This document shows, piece by piece, positions 9,804 through 18,537 of a stretch of 64,000 bases of DNA. The notes beneath the pieces are model-generated. The model saw only the letters and a program-made list of their open reading frames with translations, searched no databases and had not been told where the DNA came from. This DNA is from Winogradskyella sp. (GTDB taxonomy: Bacteria > Bacteroidota > Bacteroidia > Flavobacteriales > Flavobacteriaceae). A program made the translations under genes and the position numbers. Within the stretch, counting starts at the first letter, position 1. Every line of letters begins with the position of its first letter. The stretch is from positions 1 to 64,000 of the forward strand of contig NZ_JANQIM010000012.1 in the NCBI RefSeq assembly GCF_028282165.1. The letters run 5' to 3'.

Positions 9804-10173
9804 AATTAAAGCTAAGTATTGATTATTCTATGTAAGGTACTCTAAATTAAAAGCTTAAAACATGACTTTTATCACCTAAACAATCAAAGCCTAAAGCCAA
9901 TAATTGTATACGCCCCTTTAAATACTATTAAAATAAACCCCATAACACGTAAAACTATTCTTTTATTGGTAGAAATTGAATTATTAGAATCCCTAATTTT
10001 ATAATGTTTAGTAAAATGTTGGAGTGAGCTATTGTTACAATATTTCCCGATAAAAGTGGAATAAAATACCAAGAATCTTTCAATAAAAATACCACAAATG
10101 TTTAATTTTACATCATAGATTTAACCCTGTTTTATGCTTAGTTTAAAACGTTTTAATTCAAAATTTTCAACTT
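9804..10173. other. gene-free divergent intergenic region
   Basis: These 370 bases separate the divergent GCS2-CBS and S24-regulator genes. They are very AT rich. The one ORF in the track (minus strand, 62 codons) has no recognisable features and I do not accept it. A perfect 14-bp palindrome sits near the regulator start and is listed separately. Promoters for both genes must lie here, but no full Bacteroidota consensus is obvious. Confidence 0.6.
10143..10156. promoter_or_regulatory. perfect 14-bp palindrome, possible operator of the S24 regulator
   Basis: TTAAAACGTTTTAA equals its own reverse complement and lies 17 bases upstream of the start codon of the HTH/S24 regulator. Regulators of this class usually bind palindromes near their own promoter, so autoregulation is plausible. 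The element is AT rich and could also arise by chance. Confidence 0.35.
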
Positions 10174-10983
10174 ATGGAGGGTATCGACGAAAAAATATCG
10201 GCAATCATTAATCATTTTCACCTCAATAATTTTTCGTTTTCTAAACGTATTGGTGTTACCGCTACTACAATAGATAGCATTGTTAATGGTCGTCCTCAAA
10301 AAGATGGTACTCGAAAAAAAACAAAACCTGGTTATGATGTTCTAACTGCTATTATAGATACTTTTGATATAAACCCAGCTTTTTTATTTGGCAAAAGCTC
10401 AGTAATGATAAGGGCTAACGTTCCTAACAATCCAACATATTCTGGAATGCCTAAGGTCATCGCTGTAAATGAAACTGGAGATGAAAATGTGGTTTACGTA
10501 CCTGTGCAGGCAAGAGCCGGCTACTTAAATGGTTATGGAGATCCTGAATATATAGAATCACTTCCTTCGTTTCATATGCCTTATCTTACTAATGGTACAT
10601 ATCGTTGTTTTGAGGTGAAAGGCAATTCTATGTTTAGAACGTTTTTTGATGGTGACCTTGTATTTGGAAAGTTCGTAGAAGATCTAAGAGATATAAGGGA
10701 CGGTCGTATTTATGTTATTGTGAGTAAAACTGAAGGCGTAGTTTTAAAACGCGTTATCAACAAGATCGAAGAACGCCAGAAACTTATCCTAAAAAGTGAT
10801 AACAAAGACGGTAACTATCCTACTTATACCATAAACGCTGAAGATATTGAAGAATTATGGGATGTAAAGATGTATGCCTCTATGCAAATACCAGAACCTA
10901 TAGGTATTTATGATCGTTTACACGAACTTGAAAGTAAAATTGTGGATTTAGAAGCGACGCTTCAGCGCAAAATATTAAGTTAA
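10174..10983 (+). CDS. HTH-type regulator with S24 (LexA/CI-like) peptidase domain
   Basis: A 269-residue regulator. The N-terminal part (about 1-70) is an XRE-like helix-turn-helix (FSKRIGVTATTIDSIVNGRP). The C-terminal S24 domain has the Ser/Lys dyad: Ser152 in EVKGNSMF and Lys192 in GVVLKRV. A potential Ala-Gly self-cleavage site is at residues 115-116 in QARAGYLNGY, as in LexA and CI. It ends in a Leu/Glu coiled coil (about 245-265). Self-cleavage would therefore be possible, but an SOS role is not shown. It is 21 bases upstream of rnpA. Confidence 0.87.
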   Translation: MEGIDEKISAIINHFHLNNFSFSKRIGVTATTIDSIVNGRPQKDGTRKKTKPGYDVLTAIIDTFDINPAFLFGKSSVMIRANVPNNPTYSGMPKVIAVNETGDENVVYVPVQARAGYLNGYGDPEYIESLPSFHMPYLTNGTYRCFEVKGNSMFRTFFDGDLVFGKFVEDLRDIRDGRIYVIVSKTEGVVLKRVINKIEERQKLILKSDNKDGNYPTYTINAEDIEELWDVKMYASMQIPEPIGIYDRLHELESKIVDLEATLQRKILS

Positions 10984-11004
10984 CCCTGTCCCATCGTTAA
11001 GCAA

Positions 11005-11397
11005 ATGACTTTTAAATACGGGAAAAAAGACAAACTAAAAAGTAAAAAGCATATAGAGCAGCTCTTTAATGAGGGCAAAGCCGTTACTGTTTATCCATTA
11101 AGGCTTATTTATCTTGAAACTGAATTTAGTGATGGTTCCCTCTTAAAAACAGGAGTTTCGGTGAGCAAACGTCTTCATAAAACAGCCGTAGCTAGAAATA
11201 GCTTAAAACGATTATTAAGAGAAGCATATAGGCTTAATAAGCCTGTATACTTTAACAATAGTTCAACACCTTATGCGTTTATGATTTTATACCTTAGCAA
11301 AGATGGAACAACTTTTGATGAACTTAATGGCAAAATGAAATTGTTGTTCAAAAAATTCTTGGATAAAACTTCTAAAAATGAAAAAACTGCTCCATAA
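11005..11397 (+). CDS. rnpA: ribonuclease P protein component
   Basis: The small basic protein subunit of RNase P, which helps the catalytic RNA remove 5' leaders from tRNA precursors. It is 130 residues, the usual length. The RNR signature region reads AVARNSLKRLLREAYR, where the third position of RNR is Ser instead of Arg. The end overlaps the following S41 peptidase gene by 20 bases. In many bacteria rnpA is close to the replication origin. Confidence 0.93.
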   Translation: MTFKYGKKDKLKSKKHIEQLFNEGKAVTVYPLRLIYLETEFSDGSLLKTGVSVSKRLHKTAVARNSLKRLLREAYRLNKPVYFNNSSTPYAFMILYLSKDGTTFDELNGKMKLLFKKFLDKTSKNEKTAP

Positions 11398-13012
11398 AAA
11401 AATAGTAATACTTGTTTTAGCACTTGCTATCTTCTTTAGTACAACTGCTTTTAAAACTGATTTCTTTGAAATTGCTAAACAAATAGAGATATTCACTACG
11501 TTGTTCAAAGAACTTAACATGAACTATGTCGATGATACCAACCCAGGTGATTTAATGGATACCGCCATTAAAAGCATGTTGAACGATTTGGATCCTTACA
11601 CGCAATTTTACAATGAGCAAGATGTTGAGGCATCTAGAATAAATAATGCTGGAGATTACACAGGCATAGGTGCCAAAGTACTCACCTTAGAAGATAAATT
11701 GGTCATTATTGAACCCTACAAAAACTATGCTGCTGATAAAGCTGGTTTAAAAGCCGGCGATGAAATTATAAAAGTGGATAACGTTGTAGTTTCTGACTTT
11801 AAAGATGACGCTGCAAATCTTCTTCAAGGTGCTGCAGGTACCGAAGTTAATATTACTTATAAGCGTCAGGGTAAAACCAACACTGTAAAAATTACAAGAG
11901 AATCCTTAGATATCAAAGCAGTGCCTCATTATTCCATGGTAGACGATAAAACAGGTTATATCGTTCTAAGAAAATTTAACGAAAAGGCCTCTACAGAAAC
12001 TCTCGGTGCCTTAAGAGCACTAAAAAATCAAGGAGCAACTCAGCTTATTCTCGATTTAAGAGGAAATCCAGGCGGCTTATTAAACGAAGCTGTAAATGTC
12101 ACCAATATTTTTGTGCCAAAAGATCAATTGGTGGTAACCACAAAATCCAAGGTTAAAAAATATAACAAGACCTATTACACTAAACGCGATGCCGTAGATA
12201 CAGAAATACCTTTGGTAGTATTGATAGATGGCCGAAGTGCTTCAGCAAGTGAAATTGTTTCAGGTGCACTTCAGGATATGGATAGAGCAGTAGTGGTAGG
12301 AGCTCGTAGTTTTGGTAAAGGATTAGTTCAGCGACCAAAACCCTTAACTTATGGTACACAAATGAAGATCACCATATCTCGATATTACACACCTTCTGGT
12401 CGTTGTATACAAGCCTTGGACTATTGGAATAGAGACGAAAACGGAAAAGCCACTCGTGTTAAAAAGGAAAACTACAATGCCTTTAAAACAAGAAATGGAC
12501 GACCTGTTTTTGATGGAGGAGGTGTACAGCCAGATATAGAGGTTGAATCCTCTAAACAAACACCTATTACCAAAGCTATTTTAAATGAAAATTTAGTTTT
12601 CAACTTTGCAACAAACTATTATTATAATAACAATGTAGAGGATTTAAAAGGTTTTGAGCTATCGGAAAGTGATTATAAATCTTTCAAAAACTACTTAAAA
12701 ACAACAGGATTTAATTTTGAAACTAAAACTGAGGAAGCATTAAATGACGCCTTATCTGTTGCAACAGAAGAAGGTTTAGAAAGTATTATAAATTCTGAGT
12801 ATAACAACCTGTCTGCCACATTGCAAGCCTATAAAACCAACGCTATTGATGGTAATAAACTGCAATTAAAGTCGTTATTAACAGACGAGATCATTAGACG
12901 CTATTTTTATAGCGAAGGATTATATACCTATTATACGGCAAATAATCCTGAGATAAAAAAAGCACTTAGCGTGCTTAATAATCCTAAGCAGTACGCCAGT
13001 ATTTTGAGATAA
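11378..13012 (+). CDS. S41 family C-terminal processing peptidase (CtpA/Prc-like)
   Basis: An exported tail-specific protease of 544 residues. An N-terminal signal or anchor (KIVILVLALAIFFSTTAF) is followed by a PDZ domain at about 90-170 (GIGAKVLTLEDK, AGLKAGDEIIKVDN). The catalytic Ser289 in DGRSASASEI and Lys314 in FGKG have the 25-residue spacing of the CtpA family. It probably trims periplasmic proteins. The start overlaps rnpA, implying joint transcription and perhaps coupling. Confidence 0.93.
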   Translation: MKKLLHKKIVILVLALAIFFSTTAFKTDFFEIAKQIEIFTTLFKELNMNYVDDTNPGDLMDTAIKSMLNDLDPYTQFYNEQDVEASRINNAGDYTGIGAKVLTLEDKLVIIEPYKNYAADKAGLKAGDEIIKVDNVVVSDFKDDAANLLQGAAGTEVNITYKRQGKTNTVKITRESLDIKAVPHYSMVDDKTGYIVLRKFNEKASTETLGALRALKNQGATQLILDLRGNPGGLLNEAVNVTNIFVPKDQLVVTTKSKVKKYNKTYYTKRDAVDTEIPLVVLIDGRSASASEIVSGALQDMDRAVVVGARSFGKGLVQRPKPLTYGTQMKITISRYYTPSGRCIQALDYWNRDENGKATRVKKENYNAFKTRNGRPVFDGGGVQPDIEVESSKQTPITKAILNENLVFNFATNYYYNNNVEDLKGFELSESDYKSFKNYLKTTGFNFETKTEEALNDALSVATEEGLESIINSEYNNLSATLQAYKTNAIDGNKLQLKSLLTDEIIRRYFYSEGLYTYYTANNPEIKKALSVLNNPKQYASILR

Positions 13013-13077
13013 AAAATAAATTTATCTATATTTATAATACTAGAATCTTATTGAAGTAATAAGAAAATTCAACAAAA

Positions 13078-13923
13078 ATGAAGTCCCTACTCATTATAAT
13101 ATATCTAGGTTTTCAGCTTGCTTTCGCCCAAAAGGAGATTAAGCACCAGGTATATTTTTTAACCGATGAGTTTGAAATTCCAGAGACGGAAGAAAGTCGA
13201 CTTCTTTTGTTTTTATCTGAAATTGAAAACATGGATATTCAAAAAATATCCATCTATGGATTCTGTGATGATAGAGGTAGTGATTCGTATAATTTAGTGC
13301 TATCACAACAACGTGCAGATGCTATTAAAGAAATCTTTTCTAATAATGAATTTGACGAGTCTGTTATTACCAATGTTGATGGAAAAGGCGAAATTCTTCT
13401 TAATGTAGTCAACGATAATGACCTCTATAGAATACGAGGTCTCAATCGTAAAGTAGAAATTATAGTGCAGCCTTACGATCCACCTCGCGAAAAAATAGAG
13501 CCACCAGCAAAAGAAAGTGCAGAAGAATTACTAAAAGGAGAACTTAAGGAAGGCGATAAAATTCAATTAGAAAATATTCTATTTCGTACAGGTTACAGCT
13601 ATCTAACCAAAGAATCAAAAGCTGTTTTAGATAATATTGCAAAAATACTTGTAGAGCGAACCGATATATACTTTACCATTGAGGGACATGTATGTTGTAC
13701 TTATGGGACTAGAGATGCTATTGATCGGAAAACCAAAAAACGTAATTTATCCTTAGCAAGAGCTAAGACAGTTTATGATTATTTAGCTGACAAAGGCGTA
13801 AAACGTTACCGTATGAAATTTGTTGGCCAAAAGCGAAAATTTCCATTAGGTGGTGAGCCAGAATTAGATAGACGTGTAGAAATATTGGTGACTCGAATTA
13901 TAAAGCCTAAGGCCTCCAATTAA
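13078..13923 (+). CDS. OmpA family protein with two OmpA-like domains
   Basis: An exported 281-residue protein with a signal peptide (LLIIIYLGFQLAFAQ). It carries two OmpA-like peptidoglycan-binding modules. The first, about 25-125, has IYGFCDDRGSDSYN then LSQQRADAIKEIF. The second, about 160-278, has IEGHVCCTYGTRDA then LSLARAKTVYDYL and ELDRRVEILV. A charged linker with PPAKESAEE joins them. There is no beta-barrel, so it is probably a periplasmic wall-binding protein. The CC pair in the second module is unusual. It is convergent with the GNAT gene, overlapping by 4 bases. Confidence 0.87.
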   Translation: MKSLLIIIYLGFQLAFAQKEIKHQVYFLTDEFEIPETEESRLLLFLSEIENMDIQKISIYGFCDDRGSDSYNLVLSQQRADAIKEIFSNNEFDESVITNVDGKGEILLNVVNDNDLYRIRGLNRKVEIIVQPYDPPREKIEPPAKESAEELLKGELKEGDKIQLENILFRTGYSYLTKESKAVLDNIAKILVERTDIYFTIEGHVCCTYGTRDAIDRKTKKRNLSLARAKTVYDYLADKGVKRYRMKFVGQKRKFPLGGEPELDRRVEILVTRIIKPKASN

Positions 13924-14363
13924 GATTTAATCATATTAACATGTGGAATACCATCCTCGAGGTACTCCTCTCCTACCTCAATAAAACCTAGATTATTATA
14001 AAAGCTTTTTAAATAGGTCTGTGCTGAAATCCTAATTTTTGTTTGATTATAATGGTCTTTTACAGCCTTTATTGAAGCATTCATAATGGTATAACCATTT
14101 TTAAACTTACGTTCATGAGATCTTACCACTACTCTACCAATACTAGCTTCGTCAAAATAACCTCCAGGCTCAAATATTCTTGTATAAGCCGCTAATTTAC
14201 TACCTCTATAACCAAGTACATGTAAAGCTTTTTGGTCTTTACCATCAATATCCTGATAGACACAGTCTTGCTCAACAACAAAAACTTCACTTCGTAATTG
14301 AAGTAAATCGTAGAGCTCTTTTTTGGTTAATTGTTCGTAATCTTTTACGGTTATTTCTAACAA
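13920..14363 (-). CDS. GNAT family N-acetyltransferase, ElaA-like
   Basis: A 147-residue acetyltransferase resembling ElaA. The N-terminal LLQLRSEVFVVEQDCVYQDID and the central SIGRVVVRSHERKFKNGYTIM, holding the acetyl-CoA loop, are typical. The target is unknown. The start codon is TTG (14363), overlapping the end of rpiB by 7 bases. No ATG is available upstream before the rpiB frame ends, and the N-terminus then matches the family, so the TTG is probably real and translation coupled to rpiB. Confidence 0.85.
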   Translation of the reverse strand: MLEITVKDYEQLTKKELYDLLQLRSEVFVVEQDCVYQDIDGKDQKALHVLGYRGSKLAAYTRIFEPGGYFDEASIGRVVVRSHERKFKNGYTIMNASIKAVKDHYNQTKIRISAQTYLKSFYNNLGFIEVGEEYLEDGIPHVNMIKS

Positions 14364-14791
14364 GACAGTGGAATTTTATCGACACGTCGTTGGTGACGAC
14401 CACCCTCAAACTCTGTATTTAAAAAAACATCTACCATTTTTATGGCTTGTGGTACAGATGTAAAACGTGCCGGAATACAAATAATGTTAGCATTATTATG
14501 CTGACGGGTTAATTCGGTGATTTCACTCGTCCAACATACACCAGCTCTAACATTTTGATATTTATTGGCCGTCATAGCAACACCATTAGCACTACCACAA
14601 ATAAGAATACCACAATCTACTTTAGCATCATTAACATCGCTTGCAACAGGATGTACAAAATCTGGATAATCCACACTATCTAAAGTATCGGTACCGTAAT
14701 TGGTTATCGTATAACCTTTGGCTTCTAAATGTTTTACAATAGCTTGTTTATATTCTGGACCAGCATGATCGTTACCAATAGAAATTGTCAT
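14357..14791 (-). CDS. rpiB: ribose 5-phosphate isomerase B
   Basis: This enzyme interconverts ribose 5-phosphate and ribulose 5-phosphate in the pentose phosphate pathway. The protein is 144 residues, normal for RpiB. The N-terminus MTISIGNDHAGPEYK carries His9, and the catalytic cysteine lies in CGILICGSANGVAMTANK (Cys65). The late segment TRQHNNANIICIPAR is also typical. It is the first gene of a two-gene minus-strand unit with the GNAT gene. Confidence 0.94.
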   Translation of the reverse strand: MTISIGNDHAGPEYKQAIVKHLEAKGYTITNYGTDTLDSVDYPDFVHPVASDVNDAKVDCGILICGSANGVAMTANKYQNVRAGVCWTSEITELTRQHNNANIICIPARFTSVPQAIKMVDVFLNTEFEGGRHQRRVDKIPLSC

Positions 14792-15327
14792 ATTGAGATG
14801 TATTTATTTTATAATGCAAAATTACAAATAATTAAATCTGGTTAATAGTCATATGAATGACATGTTAATAAGTGTTTACAAGTATTTAAAATTTTAGATA
14901 GGTTTATTCAATTTATTTTACAAACCAGAACTAAAACAAGATTTCAAAATTTATTAGCTACTTTTTTCGAGGAAGTTATTCATAATCATTGTAGGCGAAA
15001 TTAACAGAGGTTGGTTATAAAATTATAAGTCAATTCTATTAACATCACTTATCAACAGTTGTTTACAATAAATTTACTTTTCTTATATATCAAAGGTTTA
15101 CATGTAAATTTAATGTTAACTAAACCGTAATAAAATGTAAAATTCAAATTTTCAAAACAATTTCTTAAAAAGTTATATCAATTATTAACAGCCTATAATA
15201 ACCACTATTTATTTTTTAAAATTTAAAAAGAAAAATGATAATAATATATAGAGTTGTGGATAACTAAATAGTGATGACATTTCAGATTTTTATCGATTGG
15301 TTATTGTAACATCAATACTAGCTTATC
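14792..15327. other. gene-free AT-rich region with DnaA-box-like cluster, candidate oriC
   Basis: 536 bases with no credible ORF. One perfect DnaA box (TTATCCACA) is on the minus strand at 15255-15263. One-mismatch versions are at 14863-14871 (minus, TTATTAACA), 14976-14984 (plus, TTATTCATA), 15049-15057 (plus, TTATCAACA) and 15182-15190 (plus, TTATTAACA). A very AT-rich run at about 15204-15250 adjoins the perfect box, as a DNA-unwinding element would. It lies in the same window as rnpA, mnmG and parS sites. An origin function is inference, because AT-rich DNA gives chance matches. Confidence 0.45.
15255..15263 (-). promoter_or_regulatory. perfect DnaA box
   Basis: TTATCCACA, read on the minus strand, in the context GAGTTGTGGATAACT. 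It is the only exact consensus box I noticed in the gene-free 14.8-15.3 kb region, and it adjoins an AT-rich run. Confidence 0.5.
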
Positions 15328-16833
15328 ATGAAAATAAAATTACTGTCACTCACTCTCATTGTTTTTAGTTTATCATGCCTTTATGCACAACAGACTGCCA
15401 TACCTGATTCTAATTTTGAACAAGCACTTATAGACTTAGGTATCGATAGTGATGGTACAATTAATGGTGTTGTTTTAACTTCAGATATTAATACCGTAAC
15501 TAATTTAGATGTTAGTAATCAAAGCATTCAAAATTTAACAGGAATTGAAGATTTTACAGCACTAACAGAATTAATTTTAGATAATAACAGCTATAGTTTT
15601 GCCGACTTGGATTTAACAGGAAATCCTGCATTAACCTATTTATCATCTCGAACAAATCAAATAGACAATATAAACTTAAGTAATAATGCATTATTAACCT
15701 ATCTAGATTTAAATGAAAACGAGTTAACAAATTTAGACCTTAGCAATAATCCCTTATTAACTTATTTAGACCTTACTCTTAATGATTTAATCAGTATAGA
15801 TTTAACAAATAATCAGGACTTAACGTTTTTAAGTTTAAGTACAAATGAATTGACATCAGTAGATTTAAGTAATAATATAGCTTTAACTGAGCTTAATTTA
15901 TCCAACAATGATTTAGTAAGTTTAGATCTAAGCAGTAATACGGCTTTGGTGAATTTATTTGTCTTTGGCTGTCTGTTAACTGATTTAGATGTAAGTAATA
16001 ATACGGCTTTAGAAATCTTAGGGGCAACAGATAATGAATTGACAAGCATTAATTTAACAGGTTTAGATCAATTATTGTCATTAGGCCTAATTCAAAATAA
16101 TTTGGCTACCATAGATTTAAGTACAAATATTGCTTTACGTTCATTACAAATCGCGGAAAATCAATTTCAAACCATAGACCTAAGTAATAATACAGCTTTA
16201 CTTACTATTTCTGCTAACGATAATTTTCTAACTACTGTAGATTTAAGTACAAATACAGAACTTACATTGATAAATTTTATAAGAAATCAACTTACCAGTT
16301 TAGATGTAACTAATAATATAAATCTACAGAACCTAAATGTCCCTGCTAATCAGCTCACGAGCTTAGATGTAAGTAACAATCCAGATTTATTGGTTTTAAA
16401 TGTATTAGAGAATCAACTCACCAGTCTTAATGTTCAAAATGGAAATAATGTTAACATTACCGGTGATTTTTTCCTAGCCCTTAATAATCCAGATTTAGAT
16501 TGCATTCAAGTAGATGATGTTGCTTATAGCACAGCAAATTGGACTTTTGTAGACCCAGGAGTTGTTTTTAGCTTAGACTGTCCTAATCTTAGTATAGAAG
16601 ATAGGGAGAAAGAAAGTTTTCGTCTCTACCCCAACCCAGCTAAAAATCAATTTACTGTTCAATTAACAAATCCATCTGATTTACAAGGAGTTAAAATTTA
16701 CAATAATCTTGGTCAGTTGGTAATGACTTCAAAAGACATTATTGTTGATATCTCAAAATTAACTTCTGGGCTTTATATGGTCGAAGTAGGCACTACAAAA
16801 GGTAAAGGTATTAAGAAGCTAATTATTGATTAA
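15328..16833 (+). CDS. secreted leucine-rich-repeat protein with T9SS sorting domain
   Basis: A 501-residue surface or secreted protein. The signal peptide is KLLSLTLIVFSLSCLYAQ. From about residue 50 to 390 there is a regular series of ~21-residue leucine-rich repeats of the form LTSLDLSNNTALTEL. The last 75 residues form a T9SS type A C-terminal domain (RLYPNPAKNQFTVQL, IYNNLGQLV, LTSGLYMVEV), which directs outer-membrane export and is usually removed. The function is probably binding, partner unknown. It heads a run of five T9SS cargo genes, 66 bases before the next. Confidence 0.9.
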   Translation: MKIKLLSLTLIVFSLSCLYAQQTAIPDSNFEQALIDLGIDSDGTINGVVLTSDINTVTNLDVSNQSIQNLTGIEDFTALTELILDNNSYSFADLDLTGNPALTYLSSRTNQIDNINLSNNALLTYLDLNENELTNLDLSNNPLLTYLDLTLNDLISIDLTNNQDLTFLSLSTNELTSVDLSNNIALTELNLSNNDLVSLDLSSNTALVNLFVFGCLLTDLDVSNNTALEILGATDNELTSINLTGLDQLLSLGLIQNNLATIDLSTNIALRSLQIAENQFQTIDLSNNTALLTISANDNFLTTVDLSTNTELTLINFIRNQLTSLDVTNNINLQNLNVPANQLTSLDVSNNPDLLVLNVLENQLTSLNVQNGNNVNITGDFFLALNNPDLDCIQVDDVAYSTANWTFVDPGVVFSLDCPNLSIEDREKESFRLYPNPAKNQFTVQLTNPSDLQGVKIYNNLGQLVMTSKDIIVDISKLTSGLYMVEVGTTKGKGIKKLIID

Positions 16834-16898
16834 ATCTTGATGACATTTTAAAAGCTTAGCGATTAGAAAACAAAAGCTAATCCTAATACATTTTTAAA

Positions 16899-18368
16899 AT
16901 GAAACAAATTTACGTTTTACTAGTCACATGTTTTTTATTCTTTAATGTTAATGCACAAACTCAAGTAGGAGATGATATTGATGGTGAATCTACTATTGAT
17001 CAATCTGGCTATGCCGTTAGTCTTTCTGAAGATGGTTCGATCTTAGCTGTTGGCGCACCAGTGAATAGTGATAACGGAAGTGTTGCAGGTCATGTTCGCA
17101 TATATGAAAATCAAAATGGTAATTGGTTACAAATAGGTCAAGATATAGACGGTTTTAGTGATAATGATTTTTTCGGTTGGTCTGTAAGTCTGGCCGCTAC
17201 AGGAAACAGAGTTGCTATCGGTGCACCAGAAAGTAATACAGGTAGTACGGGTTATGTGACAGTTTTAGACTTCGAAAATGATACATGGGTTCAAATAGGG
17301 AATACTATTCAAGGTGAAAATTCTGGAGATTTTTTTGGTTGGACAGTAAGTTTATCGTCAGATGGTAATACATTAGTGGTTGGTGCTCCAGGGAATAGTG
17401 ATAACGGAAGCTTTGCAGGTCATGTAAGAATATATGAATTTCAAAATGACACTTGGATACAAGTAGGAGATGATATTGATGGTGAAGCAATGGGTGATGA
17501 ATTTGGCAGATCAACAGCTTTATCGGATAATGGTGAATTTTTAGCAGTTGGTGCTGTTACAAATGACGGCAATGGAATTGATTCTGGGCATGTAAGAATT
17601 TTTCAAAACCAAAATGGGAGTTGGTTACAAATAGGCCAAGATATAGATGGTGAAAATGCTGGTGACTGGTTTGGTCGGTCCGTAAGTCTTTCTTCTGAAG
17701 GTAATAAAGTAGCTATAGGCGGAAATTTTAATAGTGATAATGGGGTTAATTCTGGCCATGTAAGAATATATGAATTTCAAAATGACAGTTGGCTACAAAT
17801 AGGAGGCGATATTGATGGTATTACTGAAAACGAAGAAACAGGTGTATCGGTAGATTTATCATCAGATGGTAATCTTGTAGTGATCAGTGCCCCGGGAAAT
17901 TCCACGAATGGTAATTTGAGCGGTCAAGTACGTATTTTTGAATATGTGAATAATAGCTGGGAGCAAATAGGGATTCCAATCAATGGTGAAGGCGCTAATG
18001 ATGAATTTGGATTTGCCTTAAGTTTATCTTCTAATTCACAGTATTTAGCCATTGGAGCCCCTGTGAATAGTGGTAATGGATTTGCTTCGGGCCACGTTAG
18101 AGTATACGACATATCTGCATTATTATCAGTCAAAGAAATAAATACTTCTAGTTTTAAGCTCTACCCTAACCCAACCAAAGACCAATTCACCATTCAATTA
18201 CAAAATCCTTTGGAATTACAAAACATTAGTATTTACAATAATTTAGGTCAATTGGTTTTAATTTCAAAAGAAACAACTATAGATACGTTGCAATTAAAAT
18301 CTGGACTTTACATAGTTGAGGTAGAAACTGCAAAAGGTAAAGCAACTAAGAAACTAGTTATAGAATAA
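16899..18368 (+). CDS. T9SS-secreted 7-bladed beta-propeller protein (FG-GAP-like), paralog 1
   Basis: A 489-residue protein with signal peptide QIYVLLVTCFLFFNVNAQ. It holds seven ~63-residue units of the pattern W.QIG.DIDGE..GD.FG.SVSLSSDG..VAIGAP...GHVRIYE, which I read as blades of one propeller. The first unit lacks its W strand, while the last ends in GHVRVYDISALLS just before the sorting domain. This suggests N- and C-terminal strands close the ring. Residues about 415-489 are the T9SS type A domain (KLYPNPTKDQFTIQL). No catalytic residues are visible, so adhesion or ligand binding is the likely role. Confidence 0.88.
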   Translation: MKQIYVLLVTCFLFFNVNAQTQVGDDIDGESTIDQSGYAVSLSEDGSILAVGAPVNSDNGSVAGHVRIYENQNGNWLQIGQDIDGFSDNDFFGWSVSLAATGNRVAIGAPESNTGSTGYVTVLDFENDTWVQIGNTIQGENSGDFFGWTVSLSSDGNTLVVGAPGNSDNGSFAGHVRIYEFQNDTWIQVGDDIDGEAMGDEFGRSTALSDNGEFLAVGAVTNDGNGIDSGHVRIFQNQNGSWLQIGQDIDGENAGDWFGRSVSLSSEGNKVAIGGNFNSDNGVNSGHVRIYEFQNDSWLQIGGDIDGITENEETGVSVDLSSDGNLVVISAPGNSTNGNLSGQVRIFEYVNNSWEQIGIPINGEGANDEFGFALSLSSNSQYLAIGAPVNSGNGFASGHVRVYDISALLSVKEINTSSFKLYPNPTKDQFTIQLQNPLELQNISIYNNLGQLVLISKETTIDTLQLKSGLYIVEVETAKGKATKKLVIE

Positions 18369-18369
18369 C

Positions 18370-18416
18370 GTCACTTCGAGTGTCCCGACAGTAAACATGG
18401 GGATGTATCGAGAAGT
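18370..18416. repeat. dispersed flavobacterial repeat, GTCACTTCGAG type (copy A)
   Basis: GTCACTTCGAGTG ... TATCGAGAAGT directly after the stop of propeller paralog 1. The same ends recur near 24218, 29315 and, in short form, inside glnS. The ends are imperfect inverted repeats, as in REP-type elements. Confidence 0.65.
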
Positions 18417-18432
18417 AAGTCCAACAAAATTT

Positions 18433-18460
18433 AAGCACTTTAGAAATACTGTGCTTTTTT
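18433..18460 (+). terminator. rho-independent terminator after propeller paralog 1
   Basis: The stem AAGCAC/GTGCTT, with a 12-base loop, is followed by six Ts. A nearly identical stem occurs after paralog 4 at 24320, so the downstream regions appear duplicated along with the genes. Confidence 0.65.
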
Positions 18461-18537
18461 CATTATTTAACCTAAAAATATTGTTAATGATGTTTTACTT
18501 TTTATCTTGTAAGACAAATCTTTAATATTCAACTATA

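Noticed and set aside
9884-10072. 62-codon minus-strand ORF in the intergenic region
   Set aside because: No recognisable motif and an unremarkable sequence; it fits chance in AT-rich DNA.
10174-10983. Calling the S24 regulator LexA
   Set aside because: Domain order and active-site residues fit LexA, but the XRE-type DNA-binding domain and coiled-coil tail do not, and no SOS box was seen.
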